Shown: one piece after another, positions 1 through 11,011 of the stretch
Layout of the letters: each line of letters starts with the position of its first letter
Numbering within the stretch: the first letter of the stretch is position 1
Source of the DNA: Bacteroidota bacterium
Lineage (GTDB): Bacteria > Bacteroidota > Ignavibacteria > UBA10030 > SZUA-254
Assembly (NCBI GenBank): GCA_036522515.1
Contig: DATDFQ010000048.1
Coordinates: 1-44,099, forward strand
Length of the DNA: 44,099 bases
Direction of reading: 5' to 3'
Made by a program: the position numbers and the translations under genes
The notes under the pieces: generated by a model
Databases searched by the model: none
Told to the model about the DNA's origin: nothing
What the model saw: the letters and a program-made list of their open reading frames with translations, nothing else

Positions 1-2550
<2,550 letters not shown>

Positions 2551-2673
2551 AATTTTTATTGATTCACCGGATGTCACTCGCCTTTGAAAGGGCGAACGCA
2601 TGCCGTGCAAACGGTATGTGCAGTGCATCGCTGGATCGAACATTGATTTGATTGGATTTTTTCTTCTAGGTTT

Positions 2674-2792
2674 TTCTGGCGACTATACCGCGGGTGAAAC
2701 ACCTCTTCCCATTCCGAACAGAGCAGTTAAGCCCCGCAGGGCCGATGGTACTATATGGGTGACTGTATGGGAGAGTAGGTCGTTGCCAGGAG
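2674..2792 (+). rRNA. 5S ribosomal RNA
   Basis: About 118 nt with the 5S signatures: CCATTCCGAACAGAGCAGTTAAG in loop B/helix III, GCCGATGGTACT, GGGAGAGTAGGTCGTTGCCAGG, and terminal pairing of TTCTGGCGAC with GTTGCCAGGA. It lies about 120 bp after the 23S end in the usual 23S-5S order. The ends are inferred from the closing helix. Confidence 0.93.
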
Positions 2793-2800
2793 TTTTTGAT

Positions 2801-2835
2801 GAAAGCCCGATTCTCTTTACGAGAGCCGGGCTTTC
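2801..2835 (+). terminator. Hairpin after the rRNA operon
   Basis: GAAAGCCCG (2801-2809) pairs with CGGGCTTTC (2827-2835), with a further TTCTC/GAGAG pairing inside. It starts about 10 nt after 5S. A T run (AGTTTTTGAT) lies before rather than after the stem, so this is a plausible but not textbook intrinsic terminator. Confidence 0.6.
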
Positions 2836-2875
2836 GTCGTATATGGAACCACCGGATTAATTATATTCACACGTA

Positions 2876-3808
2876 ATGCCTGAACTCCCGGATATCACGG
2901 TCTACATCGAAGCTCTCGAAGCCCGGATTCTCGACAAGCCCCTGGAGAAAATCCGAATCACAAGTCCATTCCTTCTCCGGAGCTTCGATCCGCCGATCTC
3001 GGAGGCAGAGGGGAAGCAGGTGACGGGCCTTCGCCGGATCGGGAAGCAGATTGTGTGGGAGCTCGAGAACGAACTCTTCCTTGTCTTCCACCTCATGATC
3101 GCCGGCCGGTTTCACTGGAAGGCCCGCGGGGCGAAGGCCGGGGGGAAAATCAACCTCGCCGCGTTCGATTTTCCAAACGGGACTCTTCTCATGACGGAGG
3201 CGAGCACCAAAAAGCGCGCCTCACTCACGCTTGTGAAAGGCAAGTCCGCACTGGCGCGGTTCGACCGCGGGGGAGTGGAGGTGCTGTCCGCTTCGGAGAG
3301 GGAATTCAGCGCCGCGCTCCGCAAAGAGAACCATACGCTTAAGCGGACGCTCACTGATCCGAGACTCTTCAGCGGAATCGGAAACGCTTACTCCGACGAG
3401 ATACTCCATCGGGCACGATTATCCCCTCTTCGCTTAACCCAAAGCATGGGCGATGAGGAAATCTCCCGACTATTCAGTGCCGTGAAGGAAACGATGGAGG
3501 AATGGATCGGGAGGCTGAGGGCGGGCACGTCATTCCCGGAGAAAGTCACCGCATTTCGCCCGGAGATGGCTGTGCACGGAAAGTTCGGAAAACCCTGTCC
3601 CGTTTGCGGAACGAGCGTCCAGCGAATCGTCTACACAGAAAACGAGTGCGACTACTGCCCGAGGTGCCAGACAGGAGGAAAGTTGCTCGCGGACAGATCG
3701 CTCTCCCGTCTTCTGAAGGCCGATTGGCCGAAAACCATCGAGGAATTGGAATCGGATGTCCGGCTTAACCCGGGGAAAAGTGGGATGCCGGCCGGGCCGA
3801 ACGGGTAA
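2876..3808 (+). CDS. Formamidopyrimidine-DNA glycosylase / endonuclease VIII family (Fpg/Nei)
   Basis: Base-excision repair enzyme of 310 aa that would remove oxidised bases and nick the abasic site. It begins MPELPDI, so after Met removal Pro is the Schiff-base nucleophile and Glu3 the catalytic acid; this fixes the start. The beta-hairpin lysine is K57 (RRIGKQ). The helix-two-turn-helix reads [13 protein letters not shown] (about 165-177). The C-terminal zinc finger has CPVC (C241, C244) and CPRC (C261, C264). About 45 residues follow the finger, a longer tail than in standard Fpg, ending in a low-complexity [12 protein letters not shown]. The fourth motif residue is Asp-Ile rather than the common Glu, so Fpg versus Nei substrate class cannot be settled. 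No clear ribosome site precedes it. It follows the rRNA operon and converges on the minus-strand lipoprotein gene. Confidence 0.93.
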   Translation: MPELPDITVYIEALEARILDKPLEKIRITSPFLLRSFDPPISEAEGKQVTGLRRIGKQIVWELENELFLVFHLMIAGRFHWKARGAKAGGKINLAAFDFPNGTLLMTEASTKKRASLTLVKGKSALARFDRGGVEVLSASEREFSAALRKENHTLKRTLTDPRLFSGIGNAYSDEILHRARLSPLRLTQSMGDEEISRLFSAVKETMEEWIGRLRAGTSFPEKVTAFRPEMAVHGKFGKPCPVCGTSVQRIVYTENECDYCPRCQTGGKLLADRSLSRLLKADWPKTIEELESDVRLNPGKSGMPAGPNG

Positions 3809-3850
3809 GCCTCATCGTTCCGGTCTCTCTTGCCGGATCCGGGCCCCGAG

Positions 3851-4705
3851 CTAGTTCGAAGATGTTTGCAGCGCCAGCCGGACTTTTGCCCAGAATTTGA
3901 AGGGGTCGGGCTGGCCGCTCGATCCCGATCGCTCAACCCCGCCGCCTCGTCCTCCTCTTCCTCCACGGCCTCCTCCACGGCCGCCGAAACCCCCCCCGCG
4001 TCCTTCTCCACCCTCAGACGCCTGATCCGGTGACCGTTCCTGTGCGCGGATCGATTCGATGCCGACTCCAAGAAGGGATCCGGGTTTTGTTCCGATCGTG
4101 TACGGGTGGGATCCGTTCTCAGTCAGAGGCATGCGCATTTCGTAGACGAGCAGATCGTTCATCATGCGGAGGCGCGCCTCGATTCCACCGGATTCGGCCA
4201 TCGTCATGCGCCGATGCTCCCCTTCGCCGGGTCCGAATATCTCCACCTCGTTCGCGCCGGCGGGAGTATGATCGTTCTGAAGATCGGTGGACCGGTCGTT
4301 TTCGTCCCGGGTTCCTTCTTCGCGCCCCTCTTCATCCCCGCTGCGGCCCGGCGGCCGGCCGGGTCTGACCGGATAGCGCATCCCGAATTTCTTCCCGTCA
4401 TTTCCTTCACGGTCGAACCAGAGGGTAAGACCCTGCCTCATCGCCTGCCTCTGAAGATCCCGATTCGCGGAAATAAGGCAGAGGTACAGATAGCGGTCGT
4501 CGTTCAGGAATCCCACCGACGTCTGTTTGTCTTCGAGAAGATAGGTGAGGGTATCCCGCCACTCCGCGTTGTTGCCGTCGACCACCACATCAAACGTTCG
4601 CCAATGGCTTGTGAACTCCGCTGATCCGCAGCCTGCGATCAGGCAGAGGCACAACAGTGTCACTTGTGCGAAGTTGGGTTGCGCTCTGGGTTCGCTTTTT
4701 ATCAC
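3851..4705 (-). CDS. Predicted lipoprotein with CBM9-like region and RGG-rich tract
   Basis: 284 aa, starting at GTG. Residues 14-26 form a short signal with a lipobox, LIAGC (Cys26), so it is probably an envelope lipoprotein. Residues about 36-100 (VDGNNAEW ... DDRYLYLCL ... LTLWFD) resemble the start of CBM9/DOMON-like beta-sandwich domains; this is recognition by eye, not a scored match. Residues 103-165 are highly charged and probably disordered. Residues 232-257 form a Gly/Arg repeat (GGRGGGRGGRGGRGGG), unusual in a bacterial lipoprotein. It is the last gene of the minus-strand series, 117 bp after the K1 stop, and may be cotranscribed. No substrate can be named. No strong ribosome site was seen, so the start is uncertain. 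Confidence 0.75.
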   Translation of the reverse strand: MIKSEPRAQPNFAQVTLLCLCLIAGCGSAEFTSHWRTFDVVVDGNNAEWRDTLTYLLEDKQTSVGFLNDDRYLYLCLISANRDLQRQAMRQGLTLWFDREGNDGKKFGMRYPVRPGRPPGRSGDEEGREEGTRDENDRSTDLQNDHTPAGANEVEIFGPGEGEHRRMTMAESGGIEARLRMMNDLLVYEMRMPLTENGSHPYTIGTKPGSLLGVGIESIRAQERSPDQASEGGEGRGGGFGGRGGGRGGRGGRGGGVERSGSSGQPDPFKFWAKVRLALQTSSN

Positions 4706-4822
4706 TGATCGTTCAGATGTTCTTCCGGGAGGTGGAATTGTTGCCTGGATTCAGTGTCCGTTGCCGGCGGATCATCATCCGTTGGACTGTGCGGTACCGG
4801 GGAAGGTTTAAACTGCTTCGGA

Positions 4823-7462
4823 TTAATGCAGGTTTTCGATCATGACCAGTTTCGCGCTGTACCGGAAATCGATATAGACGATCTCTTTTCCGTCGTCGCT
4901 GATGCTCAGATTTGAAGCTACGCTCGCTCCGGGAAAGGTGGCGGGAATCCGCTCCTGTTTTCCGTCGGGGAGCGTCACTTTCCAGATCTCGCCGACATCC
5001 TTTATTTGGAGCATGAATGTTCCGTCAGGCCCAAGGGCAATTTGATCGGCGAAGGTAAAAAGCTTTTTGGGTTTTGATGATGCGCTCTTGAGGCCCGGAG
5101 TCGGTGTGATCCAGATTCCCTGACGGGCCTTGTGAACGTCTGCATAAAGGATGTACGTTCCCTTCAGGATGGGGATGGCAAATGTCGAATCTTCGAAAAT
5201 TTGCTTCGGCGCCGATCCGTCCACAGACATCCGCATCGACCTCGAATCAGTCCCGAGCACAAATTCTCTTGCGTTCAGCCACACAAATCTACCCCCGCGG
5301 CCGACAAACCTCGGGGAGCCCAGGTTCTCCGATTCGATCAGATAGAGCCCGACAGAGTCCCTGGACGCGCTCTCCGCCCTTGACAGGAAAAGGATCCACT
5401 TTCCATCCGGAGAGAATTGGGGATTGCTGGTAACGCCCTCGCCCCGGGTTATCTCCCGCCGGTTCTCTCCCGTGCGGGACATGAGATTAACGGACCGGGT
5501 TTGCTTCAGCGGATCGGCGTCATTGATATCAAACAGTATCTGGCTCCTGTCCGGTGAAAAAGTCGCCGAACCGATTTGGCGGTCATCAAATGTCACCTGG
5601 CGCGCGTTGCTGCCGTCGATGTTCGAGGTCCAGATATGCCCGATTTGCTGCTGCTGAAGGTAGAGCAGTTTTTTTCCGTCGGTGGAAACTTTCATTCCGA
5701 TATCGGGGCCGCCCCCCTTGGTCAATTGCACGGCGTTTCCGCCCGAGGCCGGAACCAGCCACAGGTTCGTATTTCCGGATTTGTTGGAGGAAAACACAAT
5801 CTCATTCTGGCGCGTCCAGCACACCTCATCGATGTTCTGCTTGTCGGAAGTCAATCGCTCTTCCTTGCCGCTCGCGAGGTTGCGGGTAAACACTTCCTGG
5901 TATCCTTCCGGGTACGACCGGAGCCATGCGATCGACCCGCCGTCGGGCGACCACGAGAACGAGTACCGTCCCAGCGTGGAAACAGTATCCACAAATTCGA
6001 GTTTGTTATCGCCTCCGTCCGCCCGGACGCTCCAGATTTCCTGTTTTCCTGAAGCCGTCCCGGAGGCGCTGACGGGGATCTTCAGGTATCCGATGCGCAC
6101 TCCATCGGGCCGCCAGCGGGGGGTGACTCCGCCTTCGGCCAATTTCCTGCTCACTCCCCCGAGCGACGAGACAACAAATGAGGCAAGCTTGAGGGCCTTC
6201 GAATCGACCCGATCGTACGTGATCTGACTTCCATCAGGAGAGACATCGGCCTGTTGGGTGAACAGGCTCGAATCGGTCGTAACGCGCCGGGCTTCGCCGC
6301 CTGCCGTGTTCATAAAGTATACATCCCATTTTCCGTTTGGGTCGACGGCGGGGAAGGCGGCCCAATTGCCGTCGGGCGAAAGTCCGGGATAGTTGACTTG
6401 AGTAAAGGGTATTTGCAGGACGCGCAGCGTCATATTTGGATTCACGGCCGCAGGTGGAGGCGGTTCGGCGCGTTTGAAAATGAACAGATACGCCCCGATG
6501 GCAAGGACGATCGCCGCGGCACCTAATCCCGCCCAGAGCATTTTCCGCGATGAGTCCTCCGGCCGGGTGTCGGGAGTTTCAAGGGCCGCGGCGACAGGGG
6601 CGGAGGCCGTCGATACCTGAGCAGGCCGGACCGGCATTACCCGCGATACTTTCGTCGACTCTTTCTTGAGCCGCCGCAAATCGATGACCATGTCGTGGAC
6701 GGTTTGATACCGCTCCTCGGGGTCCTTTTCCAACGCCCGGTTGACGACATGGAGAAGCTCTGACGGAGCCTCGGGCAAGTAGCGCGTGAGGGGCTCGGGT
6801 TCCTCGTTCACAATGGAGTAGACCAGCGCCGCCTCGTGCTCCCCCCGGAACGGCGTCTGTCCGGTGAGCATCTCATAGAGCACAACGCCAAACGAAAAGA
6901 TGTCCGATCGCGCGTCCACCGACCCGCCCGAGATCTGTTCCGGAGCCATATAGGCAAGCGTGCCGACGGTGCTCGAAGCCCGTGTGAGCTTCATCGAGCC
7001 CTTCAGTTTTGCCAACCCGAAATCCATGACCTTGATCTGGTTCTTGGAGTTGACCATCACGTTGTCCGCCTTGATGTCGCGGTGGACGATCCCCTTGCTG
7101 TGTGCTTCGGTCAGGGCTTCTCCGATCTGAATGGCGTACGAGACGGCATCTCCGACCCGTTGAATCGGAAGCTTATTCCTCATCGTCTCGCCGTCGACGA
7201 ATTCCATATCGATGAATTGCTGCCCATCATGCTCCTCGATGGCGTGGATCGTGCAGATATTCGGATGGTTCAGCGTGGCGGCTGCCTGCGCCTCCTGCTG
7301 AAAGCGCGCTCGCAGGTCTTCGGTGGAAGTCAGATGCTGGGGAAGGAACTTGAGGGCGACAATCCGCTTCAGCTTGAGATCCTCGGCCTTATAGACGACG
7401 CCCATGCCGCCTTCACCGAGCTTCTCGAGGATCTTATAATGAGAGATAGTCTGTCCGATCAT
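4823..7462 (-). CDS. Transmembrane Ser/Thr protein kinase with TolB/PD40 beta-propeller (K1)
   Basis: 879 aa. The kinase domain covers about 9-270: glycine loop GEGGMG (16-21), catalytic K38, HRDIKADN (H127, R128, D129, N134), DFG (147-149) and APE (173-175), all intact. A linker of about 40 residues leads to one membrane span (308-328, AGLGAAAIVLAIGAYLFIF). The rest (about 345-879) is made of SPDG-type blades (LSPDGNWAAF, VSPDGSQITYD, SWSPDGGSIAWL, FSPDGKWILFL), a TolB/PD40-like propeller expected on the far side of the membrane. The start MIGQT is the one shared by all six kinases in the window. It lies 99 bp downstream of the secreted haem-motif gene on the same strand. It most resembles K2 in the catalytic region (NSKNQIKVMDFGLAKLKG). 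The propeller's ligand is unknown. Confidence 0.93.
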   Translation of the reverse strand: MIGQTISHYKILEKLGEGGMGVVYKAEDLKLKRIVALKFLPQHLTSTEDLRARFQQEAQAAATLNHPNICTIHAIEEHDGQQFIDMEFVDGETMRNKLPIQRVGDAVSYAIQIGEALTEAHSKGIVHRDIKADNVMVNSKNQIKVMDFGLAKLKGSMKLTRASSTVGTLAYMAPEQISGGSVDARSDIFSFGVVLYEMLTGQTPFRGEHEAALVYSIVNEEPEPLTRYLPEAPSELLHVVNRALEKDPEERYQTVHDMVIDLRRLKKESTKVSRVMPVRPAQVSTASAPVAAALETPDTRPEDSSRKMLWAGLGAAAIVLAIGAYLFIFKRAEPPPPAAVNPNMTLRVLQIPFTQVNYPGLSPDGNWAAFPAVDPNGKWDVYFMNTAGGEARRVTTDSSLFTQQADVSPDGSQITYDRVDSKALKLASFVVSSLGGVSRKLAEGGVTPRWRPDGVRIGYLKIPVSASGTASGKQEIWSVRADGGDNKLEFVDTVSTLGRYSFSWSPDGGSIAWLRSYPEGYQEVFTRNLASGKEERLTSDKQNIDEVCWTRQNEIVFSSNKSGNTNLWLVPASGGNAVQLTKGGGPDIGMKVSTDGKKLLYLQQQQIGHIWTSNIDGSNARQVTFDDRQIGSATFSPDRSQILFDINDADPLKQTRSVNLMSRTGENRREITRGEGVTSNPQFSPDGKWILFLSRAESASRDSVGLYLIESENLGSPRFVGRGGRFVWLNAREFVLGTDSRSMRMSVDGSAPKQIFEDSTFAIPILKGTYILYADVHKARQGIWITPTPGLKSASSKPKKLFTFADQIALGPDGTFMLQIKDVGEIWKVTLPDGKQERIPATFPGASVASNLSISDDGKEIVYIDFRYSAKLVMIENLH

Positions 7463-7561
7463 ACCCTTGCTGGTTCCTGAATCAGTATGACACTCTTCTG
7501 ACTATCGGTGAACGAAGGCGATTGGTCAGTGTGAATGAAGGTAGGAAGAATATGGGGAGAA

Positions 7562-10500
7562 TTACCGGATCAGCACCATTTTTCGCACCTCGACAAAATC
7601 CTTGCGGGGCCCCGAAGTGCCTCTCGCCTCAAGCCGGTAAAAATAGACGCCGCTTGGAATATCGGCGCCGGCATTGTTGCGCGAGTCCCAGCGGACGCTC
7701 TTGTACCCGGCGGGTTGAGTCTCACTCACGAGCGTGCGGATTTCCTGTCCGAGGAGGTCATAAACCCTGACGACCACCCCCGCATCCACCGGGAGAGTGT
7801 ACTTGATCTCGGTGGAGGGATTGAAAGGATTCGGAAAATTCTGCGCGAGAGAAAATTCCTTCGGTATGTTCGCACCCTGCTCCGGCGATGGGGGCGGGGC
7901 TTCGTTCGTCGGCACGATCCGGATTCGCGCGCTCCGGGGAGATGCGGCCGAGGAGGCAAGGTAGAGCATGCCCGGCGCGCTGGTTTTCAGCCAGTACGCC
8001 TGTCCGGGCCGGATGGAGTCCGCCACAAAATAGGCGCCGCCCCCATAGCCGAAGAACGGAGAGGTCGTCAATCCCGGAGGATTGCTGGTGACGGCGGATA
8101 CGGCCACCGGGGTCCCGATCGAACCGACCATATTCCATCCTGCTCCGAGGGCAATTGAATCCTCCGTAAGCAGCGTGCCGGGGATGTTGGCGAGGTGCCC
8201 TGCTCCGAACTTTATCCAATAACCGCTCCCGGGTATGAGTGTGTCCTTCCGGAGGTATCCACCGGCGTAGGTGAACGCGCGGGAAGTTGCCGAAGGAAAC
8301 AAAACGTTCGCCCTGCCGTCGGAGACATTCATCGGGAGGGAAATCATGTTCCATGAGCTCGAGAGCGTATATTGGAACGTGCCCGGAGGCGCAACGGTCA
8401 GAGAGTCTTTCCAGTACTGGAGGAGCGTATGTAAGGCTTCCGGCTCGTTCTGAGGAATGATTTGTTTTGGGACCGCGGCTTCGCCGTTTGATCCATGGCA
8501 AGACGCGCATGTCCGGATCTCGCCGGGCTGGAAGGTGACCCAGAAGCGTTCGCGCACAACGCTCACCGCATTGGAGTCCACGAGTTGCCAGGCGAGCGCC
8601 CGGTGCGCGGGCACGAGTGCCGCCAACGATCCGTCGGAGCCGATCTGAACGCTTCCGGGAGGCCCGGTGGGATTCGGCGGATTATGAACCGATGTATCGT
8701 TCAACGGCGTCGCCAGGACGCGCCGCCCCGGTCTGGGGATGGTGTCCCCGTTGACGAGCCCGTATCCCCTCCGGTAATCCGCTTCCATGATCTGGAGATG
8801 AGAAACATCGTACACCTTGCCGGTGGGATTGGGCGACTGCGTCGGGGAATTGTGCACCTTCAGGAAGAAGGGCTGCTGATGGTCGTCGGTATTCCGGTTG
8901 GTGATATTCCTGCTGACGAGGATCGCAAGGTTGTGCTGGATCAAATAGCTCTTGAGCACTTCGGGGTCGACGCCTTCTTCCGACATCACCTGAAGCTCGG
9001 GAGGAGCGATCGCCGAAAACCTTGTCGTCGGCTTCGTCCTGGACGTGACCTCGACCGGGTCCAGTTCCCACAGATTTCCCGAGAAGGAGACAAGTCCGCT
9101 GTCGCTCCAATAGCTCACCGACTTGGAGATCCCGGGCGTGACGGGAAGGTTTGCCATCAGGATGCTTCCGGTGCGAACCTGCATCGTCTTGATGCGGAAT
9201 GCATAGCGCGAAACCGGATTCGAATAGGTGCCCAGGTTCTTGTCCGCATGATTTTCGGTCGTATGGACCGAGAGGAGGGTTCCGTCGGAGAGCGGAAGCG
9301 GGTTGCGATAATGCCCGGTGTAGGTTGCGTTCGGCGTGCCGCCCTCCGGCAGGTAGAACGCGGTGGAACGGTCCGTGATAAACGTAACATACATATCCTG
9401 CGCGTCCAAACTTGGCGCCCCGGCGAGCGTAATAATCTGCCCCGAGCCGTGCTGGCCGTTCTCCAGGCAGTCAATCCCGTAGTACGTGCCGGGGGAGGTC
9501 GGGTCCTCGATGAGCTGCACCATATTGTTGATGCTGTTCTGGTTTGTCCGGCTGGGACTCGGGCTGAAATTGACAAGGTTCGGGTCGTCGTTAAAGCTCT
9601 TTCCGAACGCAACGTTCAAATCGTGCCGTCCGACATGGTTCATCGTTTCGCCGCTCGTGCCGTCTTCGTAGATCTGCCACGGTATGAAATGATTGAATTC
9701 GAAACCGATGATGTTCGTTCCCATCAGAAGGTCGGTCCGCCTCGCTTGCGGTTCCGGGTAGAATTCAGTCCTGTCATTTTGCAGGACGGAGGCGCCCGCC
9801 GATTCGTCGGAAAAATTGAACGAGCCGAACCTGTTTCCGTCCATCACATCGACGTCGGCATTGCCGTCGCGCTGGAGATGGTCCCACCGGGAGAAAATCA
9901 CCCTCCCGTAACTGTCGATGAACGGCCTAAAGTCGCCGGAGGGGGAATGGTCAACAAGGAAGAGGCCGCCGCTCGACGGATCCAGGTTCCATAAGCCGGT
10001 ATTCGAGAGCTCGCCGCGGTACTCGTCGAACTGAGGATAGAGATACGAGGCTCCGTTCCGCGGGCGGTCCGAAGAGAAGATGATGCGGTCGTCGGTCCCG
10101 TAGATCGGATTCGTATTGTTATAGGTTGCCGGTTGGAAGGGCACTTTTGTAATCACCGGTGTCTGGAGTTCACCGAGACCGGTGACCTCGTAGATCTGCC
10201 AGTAGAAGACCGTGGGATCAGACTGCGACGTCGGAGCGCCCACAACCATGCTGAAGAGCGCTTTCGTGCCGCTCCAGTGGACGGACGGCTCGCGGACCGC
10301 GATCCCGGTCGTGTCCTGCGAGCCCGATTTTCCATATCCGGCGAGGAAGGTGAGATTCTTGAGCGTACCGTCCGGATAGAGGATACAGAGATCGCCGCCA
10401 CGGCCGCATGATTTCGTGGTTGCAAGGTGATTTGCGAAGACCGTTGTGATCGTCCCAGTGTCCGAGGGGATCGGCACCTGTGTGACAAAAAGAATCGGGT

Positions 10501-10606
10501 TCGGAAGCACTTTCGTGGAATTTCCGGAGCTGTGTGCCAAATCGGGAACCAAAATGAAAGCGACAAGAGCCAGTGCCGTATAGATCGACGACCGTTGTTG
10601 AAACAT
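7562..10606 (-). CDS. Secreted hydrazine-synthase-alpha-like propeller protein with c-type haem motif and T9SS sorting domain
   Basis: 1014 aa from the ATG at 10606 (MFQQRSSIYTALALVAFILV...), which gives a proper signal peptide cut near AHSS. The reading frame runs up to 10720, but that stretch carries a promoter and a tandem repeat, so I reject it as coding. The body (FVTQVPIP near 40, IIFSSDRPRNG near 176, VIFSRWDHLQRDGNAD near 236) resembles proteins annotated with the hydrazine synthase alpha middle domain. Residues 700-704 are CASCH (codons at 8495-8509), a covalent haem c site, followed by GSNGE as in cytochrome c peroxidase-like segments. The C-terminal 80 or so residues (NFPNPFNPST, YDLLGQEIRTL, GVYFYRLEA) are a type A sorting domain for the type IX system. 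Real hydrazine synthase needs partner subunits, not seen here, so the reaction is unknown. A redox or sensor role at the cell surface is inference. Confidence 0.85.
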   Translation of the reverse strand: MFQQRSSIYTALALVAFILVPDLAHSSGNSTKVLPNPILFVTQVPIPSDTGTITTVFANHLATTKSCGRGGDLCILYPDGTLKNLTFLAGYGKSGSQDTTGIAVREPSVHWSGTKALFSMVVGAPTSQSDPTVFYWQIYEVTGLGELQTPVITKVPFQPATYNNTNPIYGTDDRIIFSSDRPRNGASYLYPQFDEYRGELSNTGLWNLDPSSGGLFLVDHSPSGDFRPFIDSYGRVIFSRWDHLQRDGNADVDVMDGNRFGSFNFSDESAGASVLQNDRTEFYPEPQARRTDLLMGTNIIGFEFNHFIPWQIYEDGTSGETMNHVGRHDLNVAFGKSFNDDPNLVNFSPSPSRTNQNSINNMVQLIEDPTSPGTYYGIDCLENGQHGSGQIITLAGAPSLDAQDMYVTFITDRSTAFYLPEGGTPNATYTGHYRNPLPLSDGTLLSVHTTENHADKNLGTYSNPVSRYAFRIKTMQVRTGSILMANLPVTPGISKSVSYWSDSGLVSFSGNLWELDPVEVTSRTKPTTRFSAIAPPELQVMSEEGVDPEVLKSYLIQHNLAILVSRNITNRNTDDHQQPFFLKVHNSPTQSPNPTGKVYDVSHLQIMEADYRRGYGLVNGDTIPRPGRRVLATPLNDTSVHNPPNPTGPPGSVQIGSDGSLAALVPAHRALAWQLVDSNAVSVVRERFWVTFQPGEIRTCASCHGSNGEAAVPKQIIPQNEPEALHTLLQYWKDSLTVAPPGTFQYTLSSSWNMISLPMNVSDGRANVLFPSATSRAFTYAGGYLRKDTLIPGSGYWIKFGAGHLANIPGTLLTEDSIALGAGWNMVGSIGTPVAVSAVTSNPPGLTTSPFFGYGGGAYFVADSIRPGQAYWLKTSAPGMLYLASSAASPRSARIRIVPTNEAPPPSPEQGANIPKEFSLAQNFPNPFNPSTEIKYTLPVDAGVVVRVYDLLGQEIRTLVSETQPAGYKSVRWDSRNNAGADIPSGVYFYRLEARGTSGPRKDFVEVRKMVLIR

Positions 10607-10625
10607 GGTTTTCAGGTTTGTGATC

Positions 10626-10692
10626 AAGAAAGAACTCCCAGAAAGAAAGAACCCCCAGAAAGAAAGAACCTCCACAAAGAAGGAACCCCCTA
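10626..10692 (-). repeat. 17-bp tandem repeat, about four units, in the 5' leader
   Basis: On the plus strand the units are AAGAAAGAACTCCCAG (10626-10641), AAAGAAAGAACCCCCAG (10642-10658), AAAGAAAGAACCTCCAC (10659-10675) and AAAGAAGGAACCCCCTA (10676-10692). In the transcript each unit is a G-rich block (GGGGG, GGAGG or GGGAG) followed by TTCTTTCTTT. The array fills nearly all of the leader between the predicted promoter (10692-10720) and the ATG at 10606. Confidence 0.85.
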
Positions 10693-10720
10693 AGATAACC
10701 CTTTTCGATCGATCTGTCAA
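10692..10720 (-). promoter_or_regulatory. Sigma70-type promoter of the haem-motif/K1 gene series
   Basis: Reading the minus strand: TTGACA (10720-10715), exactly 17 nt, TATCTT (10697-10692). Transcription would start near 10685, leaving a leader of about 80 nt made of the tandem repeat. It is the only strong promoter match seen upstream of the minus-strand genes at 3851-10606. Confidence 0.6.
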
Positions 10721-10835
10721 TGGTGCTAGGTCACAATTTATCCGTTCGTGCCTCCGGATACCGCCCCCCCATAAGGGTCCCCAACTTTCCTCCTGAATCC
10801 CCTAATTTTAAGGGGCTGAATCGGGCTTTTCAACC

Positions 10836-10864
10836 TTGCATTTGGGGTTTCTTTTCCATATCCT
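10836..10864 (+). promoter_or_regulatory. Promoter-like pair upstream of the BNR-propeller gene
   Basis: TTGCAT (10836-10841), 17 nt, TATCCT (10859-10864). It lies about 150 bp before the ATG at 11012. Together with the minus-strand promoter at 10692-10720 it makes 10607-11011 a divergent control region. The rest of that region shows a C7 run near 10764-10770 and nothing else I recognise. Confidence 0.45.
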
Positions 10865-11011
10865 CTCTACGTATTCCTCGTTCCCCCGGACCATCACGCT
10901 CTGGACCATCGGTGCCCGGGATGCTTCTTTTGCTCGGCGGCTCCGGTTCCGGAAACCAGACCCTCGAACCGTCTCCGCGACTCAACTTCATCATTTCCCG
11001 AGGACTCCACC

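Noticed and set aside
7562..10606. True hydrazine synthase alpha subunit
   Set aside because: Only one CxxCH was seen, no beta/gamma subunit genes are nearby, and the protein carries a surface-sorting domain; resemblance is to the domain only.
10607..10720. Extended N-terminus of the haem-motif protein up to 10720
   Set aside because: The stretch holds a TTGACA-17-TATCTT promoter and tandem repeats, and the ATG at 10606 already gives a complete signal peptide.
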